Assembly: GCF_000814845.2 (NCBI RefSeq) | Contig: NZ_CP010431.2 | Location: 2,790,001 to 2,854,000, forward strand | Direction: 5' to 3' | Origin: Pandoraea sputorum | GTDB lineage: Bacteria; Pseudomonadota; Gammaproteobacteria; Burkholderiales; Burkholderiaceae | Length of the DNA stretch: 64,000 nt | Shown here: positions 8,866 to 17,741 of the stretch, piece by piece | How the letters are laid out: every line of letters starts with the position of its first letter | Numbering within the stretch: the stretch's first letter is position 1 | The notes under the pieces: generated by a model | What the model was told of the DNA's origin: nothing | The model's input: the letters and a program-made list of their open reading frames with translations, nothing else | Database searches by the model: none | Position numbers and translations under genes: made by a program

Positions 8866-11166
8866 ATGGCAAAGACACACAATCTGGGATTCCCGCGCAT
8901 TGGCGCGAAGCGTGAGCTGAAGTTCGGTCAGGAAGCGTACTGGAAGGGTCAATCGTCGCGCGACGAACTGAAGGCGCTCGGTGCCTCACTGCGTCTGCGT
9001 CATTGGCAGGATCAGGTGGCGCTGGACCTGGCCCCGGTCGGCGACTTTGCGTTCTACGATCACGTACTGGACATGAGCTTCACGCTGGGCAATTTACCCA
9101 AGCGCGTACAAGGCTTTCACGGCGACGCACTGGACAACTATTTCCGCGTGGCCCGTGGCCGCTCGGCCCAGAGCGCCGAAGTACACGCCGAAGCCCACGC
9201 CGACTGCTGCAGCGGTGTTGCAGCAGGCGAGATGACGAAGTGGTTCGACACGAACTACCACTACATCGTCCCCGAGTTCGCCGCGGACACGACCTTCACA
9301 CTGGACGCGTCGCGCCTCGTCGAGCAACTCACCGAAGCGCGCGCCGCCGGGGTGAAGGCCAAGCCGGTCATCGTCGGCCCTGTCACGTACCTGTGGCTCG
9401 GCAAGTCGAAAGACGACAGCGACAAGCTGGCGCTGCTGCCGCGCCTGTTGCCCGTCTACGTGAAACTGCTGGAGACGCTCGCTGCACGAGGCGTGGAATG
9501 GGTGCAGATCGACGAGCCGATCCTCGTCACCGAACTGGATGCCGAATGGCGGACAGCCTTCGAAACCGCCTACGCCGCGCTCGCCGCCGCGCCGGTCAAA
9601 CGTCTGCTTGCCACGTACTTCGGTGAACTGCAAGAGAACTTGCCACTGGCGTGCAGCCTGCCGGTCGACGGTCTGCACATCGACGCAGTGAATGCGCAAC
9701 GTGAAGTCGCCGAGGTCATCGCTGCGCTGCCGACGGACAAGGTCGTCTCGGTCGGCGTGGTCAACGGTCGCAACATCTGGAAGTCGGATCTGGCGGCCGT
9801 GTTGGACTGGCTGGAGCCGATGGCGAAACGCCTGGGGGAGCGTCTGTGGATCGCGCCGTCGTGCTCGCTGCTGCACGTGCCAGTCGATCTGGACAGCGAA
9901 CAGAAGCTCGACGCCGAGATCCGGTCGTGGCTCGCCTTCGCCAAACAGAAGCTCACTGAAGTGACGGTGCTGGCCCGCGCCATCAATGAAGGACGCGACG
10001 CTGTGGCCGCCGAACTGCGCGCCAATGCCGCCGCCATCGCCAGCCGCCGTGCGTCGCCGCGCGTACACAACCCGGCCGTCAAGACGGCGGTCGAACGGAT
10101 CGAAGCCGCCTTGGGTCGTCGCAAGCGTCCATATGCCGAACGGGCACCGAAGCAGGCCGCGCGACTGAACCTTCCGCGCTACCCGACCACGACCATCGGC
10201 TCGTTCCCGCAAACGGCCGAGATCCGCAACGCCCGCAGCCAGTACAAAGCGGGCGAACTGGATCAAGCGAGTTACGTGGCTGCGATGAAAAAGGAAATCG
10301 AGCGCAGCGTGCGTGAGCAGGAAGCGCTCGGGCTGGATGTGCTGGTGCACGGCGAAGCCGAACGCAACGACATGGTCGAGTACTTCGGTGAGCAGCTCGA
10401 AGGCTATGCGTTCAGCCAATTTGGCTGGGTGCAGTCGTACGGCTCGCGCTGCGTGAAGCCACCAATCATGTTCGGCGACATCAGCCGTCCGAAGGCCATG
10501 ACGGTCGAGTGGATCAAGTACGCACAATCCCTGACCAGCAAGCCGATGAAGGGCATGTTGACCGGTCCGGTCACAATTCTGAACTGGTCGTTCGTGCGCG
10601 ACGACCAGCCGCGCTCGGTCTCGTGCTTCCAGCTCGCACTCGCAATCCGAGAGGAAGTGCTGGATCTGGAGCGTGCCGGTGTGCGCGTGATCCAGATCGA
10701 CGAAGCGGCGCTGCGCGAAGGCCTGCCGCTGCGACGTTCGCAATGGGCGACCTATCTGCACTGGGCGGTCGAGTCGTTCCGCATCACGGCGAACGGCGTG
10801 CAGGACGACACGCAGATCCATACGCATATGTGCTATTCGGAGTTCAACGACATCATCGCAGCCATCGCCGAGATGGATGCCGACGTGATCACCATCGAGA
10901 CCTCGCGCTCGGATATGGAACTGCTCGACGCGTTCGACTCGTTCCAGTACCCGAACGAGATCGGACCGGGTGTGTACGACATTCACTCGCCCAACATCCC
11001 GACGCAGGATCACATGGTCTCGCTCATGAAGAAGGCCGCCGAGCGCATTCCGGCGCAACGTCTGTGGGTCAACCCCGACTGCGGACTGAAGACGCGTCAG
11101 TGGGCGGAAGTCATTCCGGCGCTGCAAAACATGGTCGCCGCAGCGAAGACGCTTCGCGCGCAGTAA
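8866..11166 (+). CDS. metE: Cobalamin-independent methionine synthase
   Basis: 5-methyltetrahydropteroyltriglutamate-homocysteine methyltransferase, the last step of methionine synthesis without B12. Its 766 residues are the normal length, starting [19 protein letters not shown]. It has both duplicated barrels joined near residue 425-440 ([15 protein letters not shown] starts the C-terminal one). Zinc ligands are present: His 654 and Cys 656 in HTHMCYS and Cys 739 in [11 protein letters not shown]. It is alone in its unit, with a palindrome upstream and a strong terminator downstream. No cobalamin riboswitch fits in the 108-bp leader. Confidence 0.97.
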   Translation: MAKTHNLGFPRIGAKRELKFGQEAYWKGQSSRDELKALGASLRLRHWQDQVALDLAPVGDFAFYDHVLDMSFTLGNLPKRVQGFHGDALDNYFRVARGRSAQSAEVHAEAHADCCSGVAAGEMTKWFDTNYHYIVPEFAADTTFTLDASRLVEQLTEARAAGVKAKPVIVGPVTYLWLGKSKDDSDKLALLPRLLPVYVKLLETLAARGVEWVQIDEPILVTELDAEWRTAFETAYAALAAAPVKRLLATYFGELQENLPLACSLPVDGLHIDAVNAQREVAEVIAALPTDKVVSVGVVNGRNIWKSDLAAVLDWLEPMAKRLGERLWIAPSCSLLHVPVDLDSEQKLDAEIRSWLAFAKQKLTEVTVLARAINEGRDAVAAELRANAAAIASRRASPRVHNPAVKTAVERIEAALGRRKRPYAERAPKQAARLNLPRYPTTTIGSFPQTAEIRNARSQYKAGELDQASYVAAMKKEIERSVREQEALGLDVLVHGEAERNDMVEYFGEQLEGYAFSQFGWVQSYGSRCVKPPIMFGDISRPKAMTVEWIKYAQSLTSKPMKGMLTGPVTILNWSFVRDDQPRSVSCFQLALAIREEVLDLERAGVRVIQIDEAALREGLPLRRSQWATYLHWAVESFRITANGVQDDTQIHTHMCYSEFNDIIAAIAEMDADVITIETSRSDMELLDAFDSFQYPNEIGPGVYDIHSPNIPTQDHMVSLMKKAAERIPAQRLWVNPDCGLKTRQWAEVIPALQNMVAAAKTLRAQ

Positions 11167-11217
11167 GTCCCACTCGCTGCCCGCATTCCGACGGATTCGC
11201 GCACCAGGAAAATGCCT

Positions 11218-11258
11218 CCAATGAACGGGCCGACGAAATGTCGGCCCGTTTGCATTGG
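11218..11258 (+). terminator. metE terminator hairpin
   Basis: Perfect 11-bp stem AACGGGCCGAC (11224-11234) with GTCGGCCCGTT (11240-11250), extended outward by CCAATG/CATTGG after a 2-nt bulge. It lies 52 bp past the metE stop. The downstream side is only partly T-rich. Confidence 0.75.
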
Positions 11259-11476
11259 GGCACGGAAACGGCCCCAGCCATCACGGCACTTGAGGAATCG
11301 TCGCTAAGTCATTGATTGATGAAGTGTTTGCATGGCATAGTCGCGCCAACGCACACGCGCACGAGCTAAGTTTCTCCTAAGTTTCGCGCGCTATCGTGCG
11401 CCCGTGCCATCCATCCGTGGATGGCACGGATTAGGCGTAGGCTGATCCCAGCACGCCAGAATGCGTTCGGAAACCC

Positions 11477-12136
11477 ATGCGGATATTGCTTGTAGAAGAC
11501 GACGCCATGATCGGTGAGGCCATGATGCAGGCGCTCAAGGACGCCTCGTACGCCGCCGATTGGTGTCGCGACGGCGACGCCGCGCTCGCCGCCCTCGCCG
11601 CTCATGCGTACGACCTCATGCTGCTCGACCTCGGTCTGCCCGGTCGGGACGGCTGGGACGTACTGCGCGCCCATCGCGGCGCTGGCGGGCGCACGCCGAT
11701 CATCGTCGTTACCGCCCGCGACGGCGCGGAGGACATCATTCAGGGCCTCGATCTCGGGGCAGACGATTTCGTCGTCAAGCCCTTTGAAGTGGGTGAGTTG
11801 CTCGCCAGAATGCGCGCGGTCATCCGACGTCACGCAGGGGTGGCCGTGCCGGTGCTGACCAACGGCGCGCTTGCACTCGATCCGGCAACGCATCAGGCGA
11901 CGTACGGCGAGAACAGTTGCGTTCTGTCCGCGCGCGAATACGCGCTGCTCCACGCGCTGATGCTGCGCCCCGGCACGATCCTCTCGCGCGACGCGCTCGA
12001 ACATCGCCTGTACGGCTGGGGCGAAGAGATCGAGAGCAATATGATCGACTTCCTGATCCATTCGATTCGCAAGAAGCTTGGCGCCGACGTCATTCGCAAC
12101 ATCCGCGGTGCAGGATGGCTGGTGCCCAAGGCATGA
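11477..12136 (+). CDS. OmpR/PmrA-family response regulator
   Basis: A 219-residue regulator. The receiver domain has acidic residues at 8-9 (VEDDAM), phospho-acceptor Asp 51 in LLDLGLP, Thr 79 and Lys 101. The C-terminal winged helix ends in RKKLGADVIRNIRGAGWLV. The receiver and recognition helix look closest to the PmrA/QseB group. The stop overlaps the kinase start (ATGA), and a glycosyltransferase of the ArnT/PMT type follows, so it probably governs envelope modification. The ~310 bp upstream hold the metE terminator and presumably this operon's promoter. Confidence 0.9.
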   Translation: MRILLVEDDAMIGEAMMQALKDASYAADWCRDGDAALAALAAHAYDLMLLDLGLPGRDGWDVLRAHRGAGGRTPIIVVTARDGAEDIIQGLDLGADDFVVKPFEVGELLARMRAVIRRHAGVAVPVLTNGALALDPATHQATYGENSCVLSAREYALLHALMLRPGTILSRDALEHRLYGWGEEIESNMIDFLIHSIRKKLGADVIRNIRGAGWLVPKA

Positions 12137-13536
12137 TGCGTTCGTTGCAGTCACGGCTCGTCGTTACGCTCTCGGCCTGCGCGCTGGGGCTGGCCATCGT
12201 CGCGGGCTTCGTCTCGTACGGTGCGGCCTTTCGCGAAGCCTATCGGTTTCAGGACGACCAACTGCTGCAACTCGCCGCGCTCGTCGACACGCGCAATCTG
12301 GCCGGTGCCGATTCGGCCATGCACGGTCTGCCGATTCAGGATCACGACTACCGTCTCACCGTTCAGCGCCTTGGCGGTACCTTTCCCGTGACGCTGTCCG
12401 ACGGCTTCCACACCGTCAACACCGGCGACCATACCTGGCGCGCCTTCGTGCGCACCATCGAACCGGACCTGCGCATTGTCGTGGCGCAGCCAACGGAAGG
12501 CCGCAACGAAATCGCGCGCAATAGCGGACTGCGTACCGCAATGCCCTTCGTCGGATTCCTGCCGCTGCTCATCGCCGCCATTGTGCTGACGGTGCGCCGC
12601 GCCTGGCGGCCCGTGCAACAACTGGCCGCCGAAGTGGACAAGCGCCGCGATACCGATCTGCGCGGCCTCGACACGCAAGGCGCACCCACGGAAATCGAGC
12701 CGTTCATCGTGTCGATCAACCGTTTGCTGGCGCGGCTGGCCAAGGCGCTCGACGAGCAACGCCGTTTCGTGGCGGACGCCGCGCACGAACTGCGCTCGCC
12801 GGTCACCGCGCTGGTGATTCAGTCCGAGAACCTCGACCGGGCACTCGCTCCGGCGGCGCTCGATGCCGAAACGCGTCACCGCCTGACCAAACTCAAGAGC
12901 GGGCTGCATCGCACGCGCACGCTGATCGAACAGTTGCTGACGCTGGCCCGGGCCCAGAGCGCGCCGACCGTTCCGGCCAATCCCCTGATGTTGCTCCCTG
13001 CTGTGCACGAAGCGCTCGAAGATGTGTTCGTGCTGGCGGATCGCAAGCAGATCATGCTCGATCTGTCGGACGCGTCGACCGGTGTGCCGCGCCGCTCCGG
13101 CCTACGCGTTGCAGGGTCGAAGCGCGACATCGTCACGTTGCTGAGCAATATTGTCGGCAACGCCGTACGCTATACGCCTGCCGGTGGCACCGTCACCGTG
13201 CAGTTGTCGGCCAAGGGCGCCGATGTCCTGATCGACGTGATCGACTCAGGCCCCGGGATCGACATCGACAAGCGCGAACGCGTGTTCGATGCGTTTTACC
13301 GCGCCACCGATCACCGCGAACCACGCGAACACGGTGGCGACGGGACCGGACTGGGGCTGGCGATCGTGCGCGCCATCGTCGACCGCCTCGGCGGGCAGGT
13401 GCATCTGACAGACGCGCGCCTGTCGCCGCCGCGTGGGCTGCACGTCCGGGTCACGCTGCCGAATCCCGATGTCGCCGCCTCACCCGATGCGCCCGATGCG
13501 CAGGCCGGTGGGTCTGGTCAGCCGCGTCAGTCCTGA
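12133..13536 (+). CDS. Sensor histidine kinase, PmrB/QseC-like
   Basis: A 467-residue partner of the preceding regulator, starting at the ATG that overlaps its stop. Membrane helices at about 9-30 and 136-155 flank a small periplasmic sensor of roughly 105 residues. Then come a HAMP-like stretch, the H-box FVADAAHELRSPVTAL with phospho-His 218, and the ATPase domain with N-box NIVGNAVRYTPAGG and G-boxes DSGPGID and GDGTGLGLAIV. All catalytic motifs are intact. The stimulus is unknown; low Mg2+, acid pH, iron or cationic peptides are typical of the group. Confidence 0.9.
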   Translation: MMRSLQSRLVVTLSACALGLAIVAGFVSYGAAFREAYRFQDDQLLQLAALVDTRNLAGADSAMHGLPIQDHDYRLTVQRLGGTFPVTLSDGFHTVNTGDHTWRAFVRTIEPDLRIVVAQPTEGRNEIARNSGLRTAMPFVGFLPLLIAAIVLTVRRAWRPVQQLAAEVDKRRDTDLRGLDTQGAPTEIEPFIVSINRLLARLAKALDEQRRFVADAAHELRSPVTALVIQSENLDRALAPAALDAETRHRLTKLKSGLHRTRTLIEQLLTLARAQSAPTVPANPLMLLPAVHEALEDVFVLADRKQIMLDLSDASTGVPRRSGLRVAGSKRDIVTLLSNIVGNAVRYTPAGGTVTVQLSAKGADVLIDVIDSGPGIDIDKRERVFDAFYRATDHREPREHGGDGTGLGLAIVRAIVDRLGGQVHLTDARLSPPRGLHVRVTLPNPDVAASPDAPDAQAGGSGQPRQS

Positions 13537-13588
13537 ACCGAACACCCAACGACCTCAATTCATCCTCAAGACCGGAAGCCTCGTATTC

Positions 13589-15349
13589 ATGTCTACACGT
13601 CCTCAACGTGACGCCGGGTTAGAACCCTGGCCGATTTCCCCCGCCGCCCTGCTCTGGCTGATCGCCATGTTCGCGTTGGTCTGGTTCGGTGTCCTGAACC
13701 TGCGCCATCTGATTCCCAGCGACGAAGGCCGCTACGCCGAGATGGCGCGCGAAATGCTGGCGACCGGCGACTGGGTCACGCCGCGTTACAACGGCTATCT
13801 GTACTTCGAAAAGCCGCCGCTCCAGACCTGGATGAACGCCCTCACGTTCATGGTCTTCGGGCTGGGCGACTGGCAGGCGCGCCTGTGGACGGCGCTGACC
13901 GGGTTCGGCGGCGTGCTGCTCGTGGGATACACGGGCCGTCGTGTGTTCAGCGCCCGCGCAGGTCTGTTCGCCGCGCTGGCACTGGCAAGCGCCCCGCTGT
14001 GGAGCCTGCTCGGCCACTTCAACGTGCTGGACATGGGCTTGTCGTTCATGATGACGCTGGTCCTGTGCGCGCTGCTGCTGGCACAACGCCCGGGTCTCAC
14101 CCACACGCAAACCCGCAACTGGATGTGGCTGTGCTGGGCGGCGATGGGCTTGTCGATTCTGAGCAAGGGGCTGATCGGTGTGGTCCTGCCCGGTGCCGTA
14201 CTCGTCATCTACACGCTGATCGCGCGTGACTGGGCCTTATGGAAGCGCCTGCACATCGTCAGCGGCCTGATCGTGATGCTGGCCATCACGGTGCCGTGGT
14301 TTGCTGCGGTGATGTCGCGCAATCCGTCGTTCTTCGATTTCTTCTTCATCAACGAGCACTTCAACCGCTTCCTGAAGCCCGACCACCATCGTCCGGGCGC
14401 GCTCTGGTACTTCGTGCCCGTGCTGCTGATCGGTTTCCTGCCCTGGCTCTCGACGATCCCGCGCGCGATTGCCGGTTCGCGCGCCGTGCCGCGTCAGGCG
14501 AATGGCTTCCGCCCGGTGCTGATGATCGCCGTGTGGGCCGTCTTCATTTTCTGCTTCTTCTCGCTGTCGCACTCGAAGCTCATTTCGTATGTGCTGCCGA
14601 TCGTCCCGGCCATCGCGATGCTGTTCGGCCTCGGTCTGGCCACCATGACGCGAGAGTCACTGCGCAAGCACCTCGTCGTCTCTGTCGTGCTGTTCATCGC
14701 GACGATCGTCACGTGTCTGGTGTTCTTGTCTCATCACTCGGACAGCCGTAACCCTGTGGAGGCGTACCGTACGTTCTCGTACTACTTGTATGCGGCGAGC
14801 ATCGTCGGCCTCATCGGCATCGGCATCACCCGCTGGCTGAGCACCCGCAGTACCAAGCAGGCACTCATCGCGTTTGCGGGTACGTGGCTGGCCTTCGTGA
14901 TGATCGGTGGCTCGGGTCACGAAGCGTTCGGTCGCGGAAGTTCGGGGATCGATCTGGTACCGGCAGTGCGTGCAGAGATGGATCGCCTGGGACCGGACAC
15001 GCCGTTCTACTCGGTCGGCACGCTCGACCACACCATGCCTTACTACCTGCGTCAGCCGATGATCATGGTTGCCGTGCAAGACGAACTGGAGTTCGGCATT
15101 TCGCAGGCCCCGGACAGCTGGGTGCCGACGCTTGAGAAGTTCGTGGATGTCTGGATGGAAGATCCCAAGGCGCTCGCGCTGGTCGATCCGGACAAGTTCG
15201 CCGTGCTACAGACGTTGAATCTGCCGATGAAGGTGATTGCGCGCGACAACCGTCGCGTGATCATCGAAAAGCCGATGGCTGGCGAACCGTCGGGCAACAG
15301 CACGGCACCGGCGGCACCGCCTACGGCGTCATCGCCTGCCGCCAACTGA
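13589..15349 (+). CDS. ArnT/PMT-type membrane glycosyltransferase (family 39-like)
   Basis: A 586-residue polytopic protein with about 12 membrane helices. The N-terminal loop has the catalytic-type motif SDEGRYAEMAREMLATGDW followed by PRYNGYLYFEKPPLQTW, as in ArnT, which transfers 4-amino-arabinose from undecaprenyl phosphate to lipid A, and in related PMT-2 enzymes. A periplasmic C-terminal segment follows (residues ~470-565), with an Ala/Pro tail. The ATG at 13589 was chosen because the in-frame extension overlaps the kinase gene. It lies 52 bp after a PmrAB-like pair, which supports a role in lipid A or other envelope decoration. The donor sugar is not certain. Confidence 0.85.
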   Translation: MSTRPQRDAGLEPWPISPAALLWLIAMFALVWFGVLNLRHLIPSDEGRYAEMAREMLATGDWVTPRYNGYLYFEKPPLQTWMNALTFMVFGLGDWQARLWTALTGFGGVLLVGYTGRRVFSARAGLFAALALASAPLWSLLGHFNVLDMGLSFMMTLVLCALLLAQRPGLTHTQTRNWMWLCWAAMGLSILSKGLIGVVLPGAVLVIYTLIARDWALWKRLHIVSGLIVMLAITVPWFAAVMSRNPSFFDFFFINEHFNRFLKPDHHRPGALWYFVPVLLIGFLPWLSTIPRAIAGSRAVPRQANGFRPVLMIAVWAVFIFCFFSLSHSKLISYVLPIVPAIAMLFGLGLATMTRESLRKHLVVSVVLFIATIVTCLVFLSHHSDSRNPVEAYRTFSYYLYAASIVGLIGIGITRWLSTRSTKQALIAFAGTWLAFVMIGGSGHEAFGRGSSGIDLVPAVRAEMDRLGPDTPFYSVGTLDHTMPYYLRQPMIMVAVQDELEFGISQAPDSWVPTLEKFVDVWMEDPKALALVDPDKFAVLQTLNLPMKVIARDNRRVIIEKPMAGEPSGNSTAPAAPPTASSPAAN

Positions 15350-15376
15350 GCGATTGCCGCCAGATCCGCGGCATAG

Positions 15377-15416
15377 AAAAACGGCTGAAAGCGGTGCACC
15401 GCCTTCAGCCGTTTTT
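15377..15416. terminator. Bidirectional terminator between glycosyltransferase and encapsulin genes
   Basis: An almost perfect 40-nt hairpin: 13-nt arms AAAAACGGCTGAA and its complement around an inner palindrome GCGGTGCACCGC (15391-15402). A T-run on the plus strand and the matching A-run (T-run on the minus strand) let it end both converging transcripts. Confidence 0.9.
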
Positions 15417-15443
15417 TATTGCGTCGTCAAAGACTTGGACGCG

Positions 15444-16274
15444 TTACTTCGACTTTTTCTTAGCGCCGGCAGGCTTGGCGTTACCGACCGAAACGCTGGC
15501 CTCGGCCGTCAGCATCAGGAACGTGAACGTCTCTTCCAGATACAGTCGAACCGTGGTGGCTGTATGGTCGAGATAGCCGATCGAGATGTCCTGACCGATG
15601 TGCATTTCATAGTCACCACCACGCGTCGAGACGATGCAGCCGCCGTCGATGGCCGGAGCCCAGATGATCTCGCCGCTCACGATGTGGCCGATGTGCTCGA
15701 GAATCGGATAGCCCTGATCGTTGGCTTCAGCCACGGCGGTATAGGCGTCGGCGCCCAGCAGCACGCTGTACGGACCGTCGACACCTTCCAGACGCAGTTG
15801 TTCGAGCGCCTTGGCAATAACCGTCGGATAATCGGCGATGCTGTCCGGCAGCGGCAGCACCGGGTTCGACGTGCCCTGACGCACGCCCGTGATGCGGGCC
15901 GCTTCGTAGCCGTCGAAGATCGCGCGATCTTCGGCGTACGCCAGCTTGATTGCGGCGTCTTTGGCCGGTTGCCAGTCCGAGTCGTTCGCGCCGCGCTCGA
16001 CGTCGTCGACGGCTTCACGCGAGAGTTCGAACGGTACGCGTAGCGCCACGAGCGACAGGACTTCGCGCTGACGCGCGCTCACGCCGTCAAGCGGTGCATC
16101 GATCGCTTTCTGATGGCCAGTGCCCACGCCCGAGAGAGCGAGACCACCCGGCCCCTTTACGTCGACAACACGACGGCCAGCGACGGTGCGCTTGAACGTT
16201 CGGGCCACTTCTTCTTCGATCTGCGCCCATGCGGCGCTCGAAATGGGGGCCAGTTCGCGATGCAGGTTATTCAT
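15444..16274 (-). CDS. Family 1 encapsulin nanocompartment shell protein
   Basis: A 276-residue shell protein with the HK97-type fold (formerly linocin/bacteriocin family). It has the hallmark start MNNLHRELAPISSAAWAQI, then RTFKRTVAGRRVVDV, GPGGLALSGVGTG, and a C-terminal region with DISIGYLDHT and LYLEETFTF that lines shell contacts. It ends in a Lys-rich tail (GAKKKSK). Shells of this family self-assemble and package cargo bearing a short C-terminal peptide. The start overlaps the stop of the DyP peroxidase gene by 4 bp, and that enzyme carries the peptide, so shell and cargo are co-translated. Confidence 0.95.
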   Translation of the reverse strand: MNNLHRELAPISSAAWAQIEEEVARTFKRTVAGRRVVDVKGPGGLALSGVGTGHQKAIDAPLDGVSARQREVLSLVALRVPFELSREAVDDVERGANDSDWQPAKDAAIKLAYAEDRAIFDGYEAARITGVRQGTSNPVLPLPDSIADYPTVIAKALEQLRLEGVDGPYSVLLGADAYTAVAEANDQGYPILEHIGHIVSGEIIWAPAIDGGCIVSTRGGDYEMHIGQDISIGYLDHTATTVRLYLEETFTFLMLTAEASVSVGNAKPAGAKKKSK

Positions 16275-17392
16275 GCCTGAGAAACTCCTTTGAGCGATCC
16301 GATTTGCAGCGAGCCGTCCGCAACTGCGGGACTCGCCTGATGAGAAGCGGTAGCGGCGTCGAACACTTGCACGCCCGAAGGCTGTGCGTCGATCAACGTC
16401 TTGATAACGTGGCCGGATTCGGTGGCGGCCGCTTGTGGCGCACGGTCGGCAAGTGCTTCCAGCAGCGGGGCCGATGGCACGAAGAACAACCCGCCGGTCA
16501 CGGCCGTGCTGAAGTCCAGCAAGCGGTCGTAATTACCGGGCGGCTTGCCGACGAACATGTTCTCGAGCATCTGCTCGATGGGCCACGGCGAGCGCGCGTA
16601 TCCGATGAAAAACGTGCCGAACTCCCCCGATCCCGGGCGACCGAACGGCATGTTGTCGCGCAGGATCTTGACCTCACGGCCGTCGACTTCGAGCGTGGTC
16701 AGGGCGCTGTGCGAATTGCTCGGTTTCACGTCCTCATCGAGTTCCACGTCCGAGAACTTGGTTCGCCCGATGATGCGTTCCTGCACTTCCACGGGCAGGG
16801 CGTTCCAGCCCGTCATGTCGTGCAGGTACTTCTGCACCAGCACATAGCTGCCGCCCGCGAATTCGGGGTCCTCGTCGCCCATGACCGTGAAGTCGAGCGC
16901 CTCCTGGCCTTCCGGGTTCTCGGTGCCGTCGACGAAGCCAATCATCGCGCGCATGTCGAAATAGCGGAAGCCGTGCACTTCGTCGACAACGCTCACCGCG
17001 TCGCCCAGCTTGTTCAGCAAGAGCGTGGCGAGGTCGAAGCAGAGGTCCATCTGTTCGGCACGAATGTGCAGCAGCAGATCGCCGGGCGTGGCCGGGGCGT
17101 GGCGCTTCCCCGCGCCGAATTCACGGAACGGATGCAGCTCGGCCGGACGCGGATCGCCGAACAGGCGGTCCCATGCGCTGTCGCTGAAACCCGCCACACA
17201 GGTCAGATTGCCGCTCGGCACACGCTTGCCCACGGATCGGACATACGCGGCAACATCGGCACACCAGCCCCGCACGGCGGCGTGGGCGGCCTCGTCGTCG
17301 CGAATCGTGGCGACGAGGAAGATGGCGCTGCGGGTCACTTTGCCGGAAACCGGCTGCGGTTCGGGAGGAGGAGACGTCGGACGTTCGGTCAT
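16271..17392 (-). CDS. DyP-type heme peroxidase, encapsulin cargo
   Basis: A 373-residue dye-decolourising peroxidase. The catalytic distal Asp is in GFVDGTENP (Asp 155), the proximal heme His is His 228 in PSNSHSALTT, and the distal Arg is Arg 245 in ILRDNMPFG. A Pro-rich linker-like region and the last residues DGSLQIGSLKG (359-369) match the known encapsulin targeting peptide. The ATG at 17392 was chosen since the in-frame extension to 17461 has a non-coding look. It is first gene of the two-gene unit, followed by the shell gene with an ATGA overlap. It is expected to act inside the shell on peroxide in the cytoplasm. Confidence 0.95.
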   Translation of the reverse strand: MTERPTSPPPEPQPVSGKVTRSAIFLVATIRDDEAAHAAVRGWCADVAAYVRSVGKRVPSGNLTCVAGFSDSAWDRLFGDPRPAELHPFREFGAGKRHAPATPGDLLLHIRAEQMDLCFDLATLLLNKLGDAVSVVDEVHGFRYFDMRAMIGFVDGTENPEGQEALDFTVMGDEDPEFAGGSYVLVQKYLHDMTGWNALPVEVQERIIGRTKFSDVELDEDVKPSNSHSALTTLEVDGREVKILRDNMPFGRPGSGEFGTFFIGYARSPWPIEQMLENMFVGKPPGNYDRLLDFSTAVTGGLFFVPSAPLLEALADRAPQAAATESGHVIKTLIDAQPSGVQVFDAATASHQASPAVADGSLQIGSLKGVSQA

Positions 17393-17741
17393 TGCTTGCC
17401 TGCGTGGGACTGGAGTTCGTGACGCTGTCGCCCGCCAACGCCCGGTCCTCGGGCGGACCATAGGCTATCGGACGGCGACTTTTAGTGTGACAACTTTATA
17501 ACGCAACACGCCGTAATATGCCACTCTCATCGACATGGCGGTGTGTCGGGCCTTATGGGACGGGGGTTTCCGGGCGGCGTCGCGAATTCTGTCAATTTCG
17601 CCATATTCGCGCCATTTTGGCGTTGGGGGTGCACCCATAACATGGCGGCGTTCCTTCCGGTACCGATGGCGCGCCCGCGTGCGCGTTGCTGGCGCCGCCC
17701 TTGTCCGTACGCCTGTGACTGCGCCCGAGCGCGTCTGAATC
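17393..17741. other. Divergent intergenic region between DyP and the RND operon
   Basis: 349 bp with no credible gene. An AT-rich patch at about 17475-17525 (around TTTATAACGC and GTAATATGCC) probably holds the DyP promoter on the minus strand. I could not find a convincing OxyR site or -35/-10 pair. Confidence 0.5.

Noticed and set aside
9094..11127. 677-codon open frame on the minus strand opposite metE
   Set aside because: An antisense shadow of a high-GC gene; the plus-strand metE is complete and the minus product matches no recognisable fold.
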